64,000 nt of DNA from Helianthus annuus (lineage: Eukaryota; Streptophyta; Magnoliopsida; Asterales; Asteraceae). The notes below the pieces were generated by a model. That model had not been told where the DNA came from. It was given only the letters and a program-made list of their open reading frames with translations, and did not search any database. The stretch spans positions 91,879,948 through 91,943,947 of the forward strand of contig NC_035438.2 in NCBI RefSeq assembly GCF_002127325.2, read 5' to 3'. The position numbers were made by a program, and so were the translations under genes. Position 1 is the stretch's first letter, and every line of letters starts with the position of its first letter. Positions 23,880 to 34,955 of this stretch are shown here, piece after piece.

Positions 23880-24175
23880 GGAGTCGAAACCCTTGGTCTC
23901 GACTCGAGACCATTGAGTTACAACTCGAGACCGCAGTGATTGCGACTCCAGACCTCGACCAAGCAACCCAAAACAGACTGCAGGGACTTGAGACCATCAA
24001 GGTCTCGACTCGAGATCACATAGTCTCGGCTCGAGACGGGACTCGAGACCGCTGAGGTTGCGACTCATGCCTGCACCACTCGAGACCAGCCATTTACAAC
24101 TCGAGATCTCCTAGATGCGACTCGAGACCGCATGTTCTCGAGTCAAGACCGCCTGGTCTCGACTGGGCTGCTTGT
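23880..24175. repeat. CTCGAGACC motif cluster in element A LTR
   Basis: About a dozen and a half copies of GACTCGAGACC or its complement GGTCTCGA at irregular spacing, some as back-to-back palindromes. Two to three more are in the U3 part at 1100-1142. Confidence 0.8.
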
Positions 24176-24424
24176 CTCCGTTATTGGGTCGAATTGTATG
24201 GAATGTTCATGCTTGCTACTGTTTAACTGGACTATGTGTTACTATTAACTGATCAGGTGATAAGACTGGCCCAATAACCGTATATGTTATGTGCACTGTG
24301 TGATAGATACGTGTAGAATATACGTGGCTTCTCTGTACCCAAACCTGACCTATACTGGTAACCATGCTAGGACGTGGTGACCAGCGTGCTTGACCAAGTA
24401 ACCTAATCTGCCGAGCAACCCAAG

Positions 24425-24956
24425 GTGAGTTCACACACTAAAAGCATGCGTCCCAGGGAGGGGCACGGACAAACTGCCAACTTTGGGAAAAATACTTTTG
24501 AACTATTATTTCCGGGGGAAATACGAATGGGTACTTTTAAATTGCTATCTCCGGGGGAGATACGTTTGGATATTATTTATAAATCACAACTAGCCAAGCT
24601 AAACGAAACTCTATCACATTAAGTCCCTGCTTACAGTACCGATTAATCATCGGGGGCGAACGGGTTATTAGTTGATAGCGCTATTAGGTTTGACAACCTC
24701 ACACCGTGACCGAGGGGATCGGGCGTGAACTAGTAGACCTTGCATCTTGGTCAATGACGATAGACATTGACTCGGGGCACAACAACTTTCTGTCAACAGT
24801 TTCAGTATCTATAGTTTAGTGAGCTTATAGATGGGGTAGCTCCCCATAACGTGATTATAAATGCTTTATCTAAACAACTTACGTTTTCGAAAACTAAAAC
24901 TTGACACCTCGTGGACTCGCCAACATTATGTTAATACCCTACTGCATGCTTTGCAG
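24425..24956 (+). other. Putative intron inside element A LTR
   Basis: CCAAG then GTGAGTTCAC (donor) and CATGCTTTGCAG then GTACC (acceptor). It lies 1.3 kb after the TATA box and ends 307 bp before the LTR end. Element I has the same signals at the same relative place. Confidence 0.55.
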
Positions 24957-25263
24957 GTACCCAGTGACTCAGGAGCTTGCAGCTTGTGGATGTGTAGTGG
25001 TCGTCTAACCCGTGTGTTGGGTTCTAAACAAACTTGAACTAAGAACCTTGATTTAAACTATTTTGTCTATGCTTCCGCTACTTACCTAAACTACTATTTG
25101 AATCTAAATCTTTTGAACTTTGGTTATGATATTTGCTAACCCTGTGGTTGGTGAATACTACTTATGATATTAATTGAATTGCTCAGTATAATTGGTGGCT
25201 GGATCCTGGTCAGTCACGCCCCCAGGCGGTGGCATTCCGTATGTGGATTTTCGGGGTGTGACA

Positions 25264-25757
25264 GCAAGTCTAAGAACAGCTATGTCGTCCGAACGGCTGA
25301 CATCAGCAAACAAGAACAGTTTTTCATAGTTTTTGATGAATTTGAACAAGTTTTAGTTTAAATTTTGTTATGAAAACTTGAAGGATTATACTTCTGATGA
25401 TTGCGAATCGGTCTATAGCAGATTTATCAAATTTTAACCGTAAAATCACTCTCAATTTTAATTTTTTCCGATTTTAAGGTGACAAAATGAAAAATAAAGC
25501 TAGATCTGAGTAGAAAGTAGAAGAATCTGTCAAATTTCCGGTGAAATTTGAGTCGAAACGGCAAATATAACAAATTTCCGGCGAAATTTGTCTCCGAAAC
25601 AGCAAACACGGCTCGAATTCTGATGAATTCGTCTCTAAAACAACAAGCACGCCTCGAATTCCAATGAATTCGTCTCTAAAACAACAAGCACGGCTCGAAT
25701 TCTGGTGAATTCGTCTTCGTAGATCTCGATTCAGCTTCCTGAAGCTCTGATACCACT
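25264..25757 (-). other. Element D leader fragment
   Basis: Sequence between the right end of A and the primer-binding site of D. It contains three to four copies of a 45-50-bp repeat (about 25545-25720), each centred on a palindrome such as GAATTCTGATGAATTC or AATTTCCGGCGAAATT. No coding frame recognised. The rest of D lies left of the window. Confidence 0.6.
25744..25755 (-). other. Primer-binding site, element D
   Basis: TGGTATCAGAGC on the - strand, two bases from the LTR end (...CCAACA AG TGG...), the usual arrangement in plant Ty1/copia elements. Confidence 0.85.
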
Positions 25758-26276
25758 TGTTGGTCCCTCGGATAGGATCCTCTTGTTCGGAAACTTAGTT
25801 GAATCGGATATGATTAATGCGCGGAATTCATTGAATCACACAACAGATATACGAGAACAAATTCAACTCTGAATTACTGTCTGATCTTCTATTGATTGAA
25901 TGTGAAAGTGTACAAGCTCCTTAAAGAGTTCAGGCGGACATGAGTTTGCCAGAGAGTGAAAGTGTCAAAAGTTACAAATGAGCTGATCGAGCAGCTATAT
26001 ATAGGCACAGTCAGGATAGAGTGAGTGCTGGCCGATCGGCTAGGCTAGCCGATCGGCTGACCTGCTGTTCGATCGAACATGCTGTTCGATCGAACATGCT
26101 GTTCGATCGGCTGGGCTAGCCGATCGGTTAGCATGGTCAACAAAAGTCAGCACTTAACAAAATAAAGCGCCATATCCTGACTTGCTTTACAAACATACAT
26201 ACAAACATAAACTATTCACAAATATACAAAACATGACTACATGCTGACGGAAGCTACAGACGTTATTATACTAACA
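25758..26276 (-). repeat. Element D 5' LTR (Ty1/copia-type)
   Basis: Starts TGTTGGTCCC next to the primer-binding site; the far end ACTAACA at 26276 is the best candidate. Length about 519 bp. TATA-like CTATATATAG at 25995-26004. The region 26030-26135 is packed with GCCGATCGGCT and TGTTCGATCGAACA palindromes, which also occur in the gypsy family H LTR. Confidence 0.75.
25995..26004 (-). promoter_or_regulatory. TATA box, element D LTR
   Basis: CTATATATAG, palindromic, about 25 bp on the transcript side of the CCGATCGG cluster. Confidence 0.55.
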
Positions 26277-27258
26277 AATCAAATGAGTCGCCGAAAGTTT
26301 CATTTTTCAACAATACACATAATTACATAAAATGGTATCATTTAAATTTCAATATCAAATAAAAAAGGTTAATCAACAACATTGAAATATACCATTATAT
26401 AATTCTAAGTCAAAATTTCATTTTAAGACATATAAGTAAAAAATACACATTTTACACGTTAATCAAGTATGTGTATATTCATGTTTTAGATTACAGTCAA
26501 ATGCTAATAGACTGATTATCAAAATAGTATTTAGGAATTTGAAAAATACTAAACATAGATAATGATAACTTATTCATTTATCTATATTTATATAATAATC
26601 AATGTAATACGTGATTTTCAACAAAATCACATCACATATTAGTTTTGGGCTTCGGATGAAATACAGTGGGTCAAAACATATATCTAAAATTTCAACCGTT
26701 TAATTAACTCCTTTTGCAATACGAAATTCAAACAAATAATAATGATAACAATAATCATACAACTGATGTATCTTATTGGCATTGATATTGATATAAACAA
26801 AAATTAATTTACCATCAACACAAAGAAATCATTATGTCAGTGAAGTAAGAAATGTAGCATGGTTAAAAATACGAATGCCAATGTATAAAATAAAGATTGT
26901 CATTAAAGTCACCATTAATTGCAATTTAAGATAGCAGAAGTAGGTGTTATAATGATCAAATAATATTGCTAATAATTTTCAAGAAGGTGGACCATCGATA
27001 AACTAATAATTTGGATTTCAAACATAAAACAAATCATCATTTGAGAAAAACAGTTCGCAAATTTCAAGAAGCCATTAACCATTAACACAATGACGGCATC
27101 ATCGATTTTAGAAAACATTAATCAATTGATCCATCAACCAATTTGTGCAAATCCTTATGAAAACATATTGATTTATTTATCAAGTTCAAATCAATTTCGT
27201 TTATAGTTGCAGATACATGATTGAATTAGATATAATCAACACAAGCTCTGATACCACA
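26277..27258 (-). other. Element E interior, AT-rich
   Basis: About 1 kb of very AT-rich sequence without an open frame of 60 codons. In a coding copia element gag would normally begin soon after the primer-binding site, so E is either non-autonomous or decayed. D appears to have inserted into it at 26276/26277. Inverted repeat 27229-27240 / 27260-27271 encloses the primer-binding site. Confidence 0.5.
27245..27256 (-). other. Primer-binding site, element E
   Basis: TGGTATCAGAGC on the - strand, two bases from the LTR end AATCAACA. Confidence 0.85.
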
Positions 27259-27706
27259 TGTTGATTATATCTTTAAACATGGGTTAAAAACATAGAACCC
27301 TAATCATATTTATTCAATCATGACGTAAATATAGATACCAAGTTAGAGATACTTACTTGTAGGGATGATTATCTTTGAGAATAAAGATGAAGCCATGATT
27401 CCCGTTATGGTACCTTGTGTTGATGGATCACACTAGAGAGAATCTTTGTATTGGTGTTCGTCATAAGTTTTTGATCACTTATCATCGATATATAAAGATC
27501 AATGAATAATGGTCATGAATAATGATCCGTTATAAAAACTCTATGTGTTCTCTTATTAATGGTACCTAAAGGGAAATCATAATTGCCCCTTGAACTAATC
27601 AATATTTACAATTACTACCATCAAGTAATTGTCGGGGACTAGTTATGTCATATTGATAATGTTACCAAATGATCCGTAAGGCCACATCAACGGGTTATTT
27701 CTAACA
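27259..27706 (-). repeat. Element E 5' LTR (Ty1/copia-type, 448 bp)
   Basis: On the - strand it begins TGTTAGAAATAACCCG and ends ATAATCAACA, directly before the primer-binding site; both ends have the expected TG...CA form. CTCTA at 27707-27711 is the likely right target duplication; the partner is outside the window. Confidence 0.8.
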
Positions 27707-30700
27707 CTCTAGCCTTGAGCTAGTGGTAAGAACATCATACACTCTAGTTTACATCTATTTCAAGTGGTTAAAGAATGATACATGTTGATTAACTTGAAGA
27801 ACATTAAGAAACAAGAGAATGAAACTTTAACAAAAGCTTAAATCATAAAGAAATCTTGATGTTTATATGTTGGTTTACTTGTTTACTTGTGAAAATGATG
27901 TAGATCATCATATGATCTTGCTAGATCATGATTAAAAACATAATCTAGCAAGATGAGAGAATGAAAATGTTGTAGGATTATAGATCATCCTCATAAGAAA
28001 CATGAACTTGAAAGAATATGTTGTGTTCTTGTAAAATGATGACTAAAGTAAGTTGTAAACCTTGTAGATCTAAGATTTCAAGAATGATTTTTCAAGAAAC
28101 CAAGTTAAAAATACAAGTTTTACTAAATCTTGGTTCTTAAAGAAATGAACCATGTTTTAAGAGGTTAAACAAGTGTAGAAACACTTATGTAACAAGAGAA
28201 ATCCAAGAAGGAACATTTTTAGAAAATGTGATTATAAGTTGTAAAGATCTAGATTCTTCAAAAATGATGTTTCTAAAGAATCAACCACACTTTAAAGGGT
28301 AACAAGGCTTCCTAAAAACACTAGTAAGTTACTACAAATTTTTATAAATTTTCAAGTTCATGAAGTGGTAGTTTATGCTTGCTTTTGGCAAAATTGGTGA
28401 GTGTAGATTGTTTAATGATGATTGTAGATTGATTGTGTTGATTTACAAAAGAAAATGATATACCTTAAAGGTATGGACACCTCCATTTTTTAGGGGAAAC
28501 TATGGCAAATTTTTTCTAAAAATTTAACACTTTGAAAAATATTTTTGAACAAATATTTACAAGTATATTTTAAACCATAAACTCTCACATAAAGTTTGCC
28601 ATAATTTTTATTACAAAAATTATAAATATTGGAGGTTGGTTTTTATAAATAAAAGTGACTAAATATGTATTTGAGAAATATATATATATATTTAGATGTC
28701 ATCATGTGTGTGTGATTATTTGTATATTATGTGTATTAGTTATATTATTTTAGGACTTGAAATAATATAACTCATCAAAATATCAAGAAATTACAATCCA
28801 AAATATTACCAAAATTCCAAGGAGTGAATATACAAAGAATATACAAAATATTGGTGAAACCGAACAAATGAATATAACTCACAAAAATATTCCGGAAAAT
28901 TCATTTGCAAGTATATTTTTGGTAAATAGTATTTTGGACACCAAGGGGAACAAAAATATGATTTTTATAATTACTACAAGATTATATCATATTTTTTACA
29001 AGGAGAAAATATATTATTTTTGGCAAGTAAAAATACATTTTCTTGGGACTATTAGAAGGTATATTATTTTTGGAAGAAATATATATTTTCTCAAACAAAC
29101 ATGAAATACATTATTATTGAGAGAAAATGTATTTTCTTAAATAAACTTGAAGTATATTATTTTTGGAAGGAAAATGGATTTATATATTTCCTAAGTTAGA
29201 CTTGGAAATATATTATTTTTAAAACTTGTATGAGATTTACAAATATTTTTGCCAAAGGAAAAAAAATATAAATAATTTTTCTAAGTAACACTTCTCAAAA
29301 TATATATTTTGGAAATATATATTGATGTATTTTTACTAGAAATATTATTTCGAAAAAGTTAATACAAAAACTAAGTATAAGAATACTTAACAATTACAAG
29401 AAAATACGTATTCTCGCACGTATAAATGCACTCCGGAATACGACACCAATACATGGCAAAAATATACAAGTATAAGAATATGAATATGAATACAAATACA
29501 CCCATCCTTGGGAAGGATATTCATGTACAAATACAAAAGTGTGATAAGTTAAAAGTATATTATTTTAACTATTATTCCAAAATTTAACAAATATAATTTA
29601 AGTTAAAATATTTATTATTTTAACAAATAATTATATACTTGGAATAACATTGATGACCCGAAGGAACGTAACTCAAAGACACTAATTAATACCAAGTCAA
29701 GGCACGACCCACTCGTCTAATAGATCATAGCACGTTGTAGGTAGTCGTGTACTCCAGAGGAAACTTTGAGTTACAGTTGGATACGAAGAACGCAAAACTG
29801 TGAGTTCATGTTCCCCCTTTTCTTTTAACTGCTTTCAGTTTTACAACTTCGGGGGTGAAATACATGTTACAAATGTTTCTATGATTACAAATGGTATGGT
29901 TAGCTAAGGAAAATACTTTTAGATCATGTGAATGGGTAGGCGCACTCTTAAGACCATTAATCCTCATAGTAGGACCGAGGGACATGAGTGATAAATCTAT
30001 TTGGGTGTAGCGAGCCCCACCCATACGTTCGCCGAGTGGGCCATGTGGTGACTATGTCTTATTGCCGGAGACAAAATTTGCTAGGTTTGAGCCTTCCTGC
30101 ACCATGTCACATATATTAATGTATTAGCTACACATTAATTGATCTGTTTCCTTGTTGCTTCATACCCGTTTACAAAGTACATACATACATACTTACAAAT
30201 CAAGATTCATTTGTATTAGATAATAATCTAATCACCCACAGAAATCAAGATTCATTTGTATTAGATAATAATCTTACAATCACCTTGTTAAACTAATTTG
30301 TTTCAAAGTGATATAAAGTTGATAATTCTGTAGGTCTTGTTTCTTGAAAGTCTGATTTCCATTTCCGCACATCTTTTTCACATATACTGAAATCACTTGC
30401 CATATTACGTAAAAAGAAGTTGTTAAGGCCATACTGGGTCCAACAACATGTATTTCAGGAAAGTGGTTATGGATCTGGCGGGCGTTCAAGATTTCAAGTT
30501 GTGTTTTTAATAAAAGATGTCATCCAGTACTGAAGGGTTTGAGTCATGTGATTTATCCTTGATAGAATACATGGTTCCAAAGCTCACTTTTATTAGTGTC
30601 ATTTTTGAAGTCCAGTATGGAACTTTAAGCTTTGGTAGTCATGAGATCTAAATTTGAAGCCTTGGTTTGATGTTAAACAATGACGGTTGTATTACTTTGA

Positions 30701-30816
30701 AAACTATATATGGATGAACATCTTGGTATTATCATATAGTTGTTTGTTAATGTTGAATGCAATGATATTAAGCAAGTCACACCAAATCACGCTTCCGCAA
30801 AAGTCAGGGTGTGACA
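27707..30816 (+). repeat. Element F1: LTR of family F, left part missing
   Basis: The right end (CACGCTTCCGCAAAAGTCAGGGTGTGACA) is the reverse complement of the start of F2 at 48184, and many blocks match F2 in reverse, such as GGGGGTGAAATACATGTTA and GGTGTAGCGAGCCC. At 27707 the match starts abruptly in mid-LTR (TCTAGCCTTGAGCTAGTGG), so element E sits inside F1. F1 and F2 are well diverged, so this is an old copy. The AT-rich stretch 28480-29640 holds no gene. Confidence 0.75.
29800..30458 (+). other. Putative intron inside F1 LTR
   Basis: ACT then GTGAGTTCATG (donor) and ACATGTATTTCAG then G (acceptor). F2 has the same two signals at 48967 and 48504 on the opposite strand. Confidence 0.45.
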
Positions 30817-30818
30817 TT

Positions 30819-31920
30819 AGGCATATTCACTAGAACATGAAGCTACAATGGAGAGGCATGGCTTTCAAACACTTCCTCGGAAATGCTACAAGTGCAACTA
30901 CTGTCCCTAAGTTTGAAGAGAAGATGGAGGAGTTTAAAAAATACAACCTTGAAGCATATAACTGGTTGAGAGAGATCCCACCACAACACTACTGGGCCAG
31001 ATCCCACTTCACTGGTAAACATTTTACATGTGATTTGATTTACAACACACATTAGATTTAACTCATAGCATAATTTCCTTGTAAACAGTATGCAAGAAGG
31101 GCCATATCTGATGTGCTTCTGAATAATATGTGTGAGGTGTTAAATGCTAAAACAGTTGAGGGCAGAGATAAGCCAATAATTTCAGCTTTGGAGTTTATGA
31201 TAGAGTATTTAATGCAGAGGATTGTGAATGTGATCAGGGTCATAGGTAGGTGTAATGGTCCACTAACACCTAGTGCTACCAAAATACTAGCAGATATCAA
31301 AAAAGAGGCGTCAAATTACACTGTTAAGTGGTCTGGTGGGCCTAAGTACCATGTTAGTAGAGGTGGACACATTTCACAAAGGGTTGTTGATGTTGTAGAG
31401 AAGGTTTGTAGTTGTAGGCAGTGGGAGATTACTAGGATCCCATGTAGGCATGCAGTTGCAGTTAACTGGGACATGGCTCTACATGGGCAGCAAGTTGGGC
31501 CCCGTGAATCATGGATAAATCAATGCTACTGGTTGGACACTTGGAAAACTGTCTACTCACACAAAATAGAACCCACTAATGGCAGAGACCTTTGGCCAAA
31601 ATCCAATGTCCCAACCAGGTTGACCCCTCCATTGCACCATAAGTCAGTTGGCAGGCCTAAGAAGAAAAGGAGAAATGATCAAGTTGTAATTTAGGATGAA
31701 CTGGAAAGGGCTGAAAGGGCAAATCAAAAGAAGAGGAATGGGAAGGAAGTTGAGACTGAAGGTGGAAAGCTTACAAGGAAGTGGAAATCAGTGAAGTGCA
31801 AGAAATGTGGGGGTAAAGGTCATAATTCAAGGACTTGTGGGAAAGTCAAGAAAGGGAAACAACCAAAGAAAGGTGACCAAGGCAATGCTGGGAATCAAGA
31901 AGGTGGAAAGCTCATTTTGG
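30819..31920 (+). pseudogene. MULE (Mutator-like) transposase, C-terminal part
   Basis: The frame holds RHIH...MKLQWRGMAFKHF and a region typical of the MULE transposase C-terminus, then ISDVLLNNMCEVLNAK, a SWIM zinc finger (CSC...PCRHA, 31407-31451) and a CX2CX4HX4C zinc knuckle (CKKCGGKGHNSRTC, 31797-31838). In-frame stops are at 30831-30833 and 31692-31694. A 74-bp block at 31015-31088 has GT...AG borders and a stop and looks like an intron, but removing it shifts the frame by one base, so its borders or the gene are damaged. The N-terminal and catalytic parts are missing because family F is inserted in front. The end of the protein is unclear. Such proteins cut and join Mutator-like DNA transposons. 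Confidence 0.82.
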
Positions 31921-32447
31921 TCTGGTGGTTTTTTGAGGGCTTGTCCCTAAAACAATTGCTACCATCTTTTGTGTTTAGGTGTCAAGACAATGTTTTATGG
32001 TTCATGTTTTGTTTGGTCATCATGTTTACTTGTTTGGATGTTTACTGTTATGGATGTTTATGTTACGTTACCACTTTGATGTTTGAAGTTATTGACATGT
32101 CTTTGATATGTTAGTTATCACTACTTGCACAATTGTTTGATTCTGCACAATCTGCACATTTTTGGCACAACTGTTTGATTCTGCACAGTTTTGGCATAAT
32201 CAGGTTCTGCACATGAGTTTGAATAAACAGTTTTCAGACACTTATTTGGCACAAACAGGTTTTGGGACCATTTTTGTCACTTTGCATTTGGCACAAACAT
32301 GTATTGTCACTTTAGGTTTGGCATAAACATGTTTCGACAATTTGTTTTCCGACAAACACCAGAAGGCACAACACCAATTTCACAAACTGTTTTGTGACTT
32401 TGGTTGTTTCGACAATTTGTTTTCTGACAAACATCAATTGACACAAC
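31921..32447. other. Downstream region of the MULE pseudogene
   Basis: No gene seen. Degenerate direct repeats of TTGGCACAAAC-like and TTTCGACAATTTGTTTTC (32331-32348 and 32407-32424) could be remains of the MULE end or its untranslated region. Confidence 0.4.
32440..32447. repeat. 8-bp target duplication GACACAAC of the MITE (left copy)
   Basis: GACACAAC at 32440-32447 is repeated exactly at 32961-32968. Eight bases is the hAT signature. Confidence 0.95.
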
Positions 32448-32960
32448 TAGGGGTGTAAACAAGCCCAGAGGCTTGAGAGCTACTCGTGATCGACTTGGTT
32501 TAAAGCTCGCACGAGCCAAGCCTTAACGAGCCCGAGCCCGAGCTCGAGCCTGAAATAGAGCTCGTTTTGTTATCCAGCCCGAGCTCAAGCCTGAAGTACA
32601 AAGCTTGTTTAGGCTCGCGAGCCTAAACGAGCCCATACAAAATTTTAATTTTTATATATATATTATATTAATAATGATGATAACATTGATGAGCCGAGCT
32701 AGAGCCAAGCTTTGGCTCGTTTAAGGTTGTTCTCAAAATAATGTTGAAGTGAGCTCGAGCCGAGCTTTTAGCTCGTTTAAGGTTGTTCTCAAAATAGTTC
32801 GAGCCGAGCTCGAGCTTTAGGTTTTACTCGCGAGCCGAGCTCGAGCTCAAAGAAGTAGGCTCGAACCGAGCCGAGCTTGAGCTCGAGCTTCATAAAAACC
32901 TAACGAGCCGAGCTCGAGCCTGGTCGAGCTCGGGCTCGGCCTAGCTCATTTACACCCCTA
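32448..32960. mobile_element. hAT-type MITE, 513 bp
   Basis: Ends are TAGGGGTGTAAAC and (G-less) TTTACACCCCTA, inverted repeats of about 12 bases, with a perfect 8-bp target duplication outside. The interior has no open frame and is dominated by GAGCTCGAGCC-like words in both orientations, so much of the element could fold on itself. It would depend on a hAT transposase from elsewhere. Confidence 0.93.
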
Positions 32961-33225
32961 GACACAACACTTGTAACATCCCGTTTCGAGTGAAGTTGTA
33001 AAATAATATTTTATTATTTGTTTGGAACTATTAATGGAGGAAAATAACTTTGGGTAACAATATATTTTAACGAATTGTATTTTAGCAATATAAGTCGAGA
33101 AATATGACGGGTTCGCTTCGGGGAAATACCGTTACCTAATCTTGTGGCTTACCCAAACTTAAAGGGGCATTGTTGTAAACAATTAAACTTGAAAGTGTAT
33201 ATTGCAATTATCAAAAAGTTGAATG

Positions 33226-33233
33226 TATAAAAA
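33226..33233 (+). promoter_or_regulatory. TATA box, element G LTR
   Basis: TATAAAAA about 250 bp into the LTR. Confidence 0.55.
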
Positions 33234-33997
33234 ACCAACTTTGGGTTCATTTGTGAAAAAAAATGGCTGGAGTTAGAGAGAGAAATGCATGGAAATAGAG
33301 AGAGAAAGGAAGTGGTAGTCTAATGGTGGTCCGATGGCGGTTTGCGGCGGCCGGTGGTGGCCGGAGTTGAGGGTTTCGACCCAAAACCATCTCTCGATGA
33401 TAAGAATGCAATGGTAAGCTCTTTTCTCTCAAAAATCTTAAGTTAAATTCGTTTTTAGATGTTGAAAAGTTAGATTCGTCTATGTGATTTCCGTTTTATT
33501 TTGTGCGGTCTGAAAGAAGTGCCTGGTATTTGATAACCAACCGTTGGATCGAACCCAAATTTTTATAGTAGCTTTCTGACTCATTAATATTAACATCCAA
33601 CGGTTGGAAATAAGAAATTTGTTCCGGAGGTAGGTGATTCACAGCTCAAATCGTAGCTGTTTGAATTTTCGGAACTGAAAATACAGTCGTAAAGGTTGAG
33701 TTATTCCAAGAGATCCGATCGTTGGATTGAGCTAAACTTTTGACAGTAGCTTTTGAAGACATGAATCTTCAGTTTTGACAGTAGCTTTTGAAGACATGAA
33801 ACTGATCAGTTTGTTTGTGCGAAAATCAGGAACTTGATTGTGATACATGGATGGTTTAATGGAGTTTTATATGAAATCCGAGACCGTAGAAACGTTTGTG
33901 ATGCAAAAATCGACACAACTATATAAGTGGATTTCATTGCATGTCGGCTACAAGAAAATCTGCGTACACGATCAATTACGTTTTCCTACGGGCAAAG

Positions 33998-34682
33998 GTG
34001 AGTGGTTTATATCTGTTTTGGTATGAGTTGTTACTTTCGATTTTATTAAGATTATGAACACATAACATATGCTATTTTATTGTACTTATTGAAAGTCCAT
34101 GATGAACGATAAAGTTAAGATCATGTAGGTCAATTATTTGATAATGAAAGTATGGTATTTCATGTAGTAATTCATTGGCCATATGGGTTAAATATTCAAG
34201 GAAAGTTGAAATGTTAAGATGTTGTGTTCGGAATCCATTTAGTTAGATTAGAATGATCACTCAACATAAACATAATCTTGAAAGACGTATGGAATAACAC
34301 TTATTTACTAGAATGAAAGTTTAGAATATATTACGATATATGTGTGTTTAATCATCGTGTGGAGGTACAAGCATGAGTAGTGAACCGTTTGCGATTTAAA
34401 TGCTTATGGCTGTGTTTTCTGACTCTTGGATATGCTAAGATGGATTAGCAAGTTCAGGTATGCACGATGGGAATTTATTCATGAAGATTTGAACGCAGTA
34501 ACAAACTAGTCATGCATTCGATTTTGTTTAGCCACGATAGTAAGTACTCTAACACTTAATGTTAGTACAGGTATGGATATTTGACAAATAATGGTTGTGA
34601 CGAAGTAACAAATGTATGTATAGAACACTTAAAACCCTCACTTAGCTTTCCTAATTCAGATTGTAATGATCGATGTCCACAG
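33998..34682 (+). other. Putative intron inside element G LTR
   Basis: GCAAAG then GTGAGTGG (donor) and GATGTCCACAG then GTTC (acceptor); ends 257 bp before the LTR end. Confidence 0.5.
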
Positions 34683-34942
34683 GTTCACATGTCTAGTCAA
34701 ATCTGAGATTGAAGATCGGGTCTAAAGATTTGGTTGTACGAGTCAAGCAAGGATGATGATTCATTAAATAGGTTATAAACACTGTCTACAAAGAAAGAAT
34801 TGTAACGCGTAAAGAATTCTTTAAAAGATTTTAGTTAGGATATTTGTTGTTTGTGTGTATTAGTAAACAAAAAAATTAGGGATCATTTTTCCGCTGCTAA
34901 TTAAACGGTTAAATCTTGTTTTCAAACTAGGGCGTTACAAGT

Positions 34943-34955
34943 TGGTATCAGAGCC
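34943..34955 (+). other. Primer-binding site, element G
   Basis: TGGTATCAGAGCC three bases after the LTR end. Confidence 0.9.

Larger units (their letters stand above)
1..25263 (+). mobile_element. Element A: Ty3/gypsy retrotransposon, 3' part, interrupted by element B
   Basis: The left window edge cuts this element inside the integrase region. What remains is the end of pol, the polypurine tract and a 3' LTR that starts at 941 and ends at 25263 with GGTGTGACA. Positions 1177-23056 are element B plus one copy of its target duplication, so the LTR is read as 941-1176 joined to 23057-25263 (about 2.44 kb). The pol end and the LTR 3' end closely resemble element I, so A and I are subfamilies of one lineage. 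GCAAG at 25264-25268 is the expected right target duplication; its partner lies outside the window. Confidence 0.85.
23057..25263 (+). repeat. Element A 3' LTR, second part
   Basis: Resumes the LTR after element B. In order it carries TATA (23108-23115), a pyrimidine-rich start region (23130-23220), a cluster of CTCGAGACC motifs (about 23880-24175), a putative intron (24425-24956), and the conserved end GGTCAGTCACGC...GGTGTGACA that is nearly the same as in element I. No gene recognised; the frame at 24425-24622 is an accident of two G-run hairpins. Confidence 0.88.
32972..34939 (+). repeat. Element G 5' LTR (gypsy-type, 1,968 bp)
   Basis: Starts TGTAACATCCCG and ends GGGCGTTACA, followed by a primer-binding site. 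TATA at 33226-33233. Two adjacent copies of TTTTGACAGTAGCTTTTGAA lie near 33740-33800. Putative intron 33998-34682. ACACT before 32972 may be the target duplication. Confidence 0.85.
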
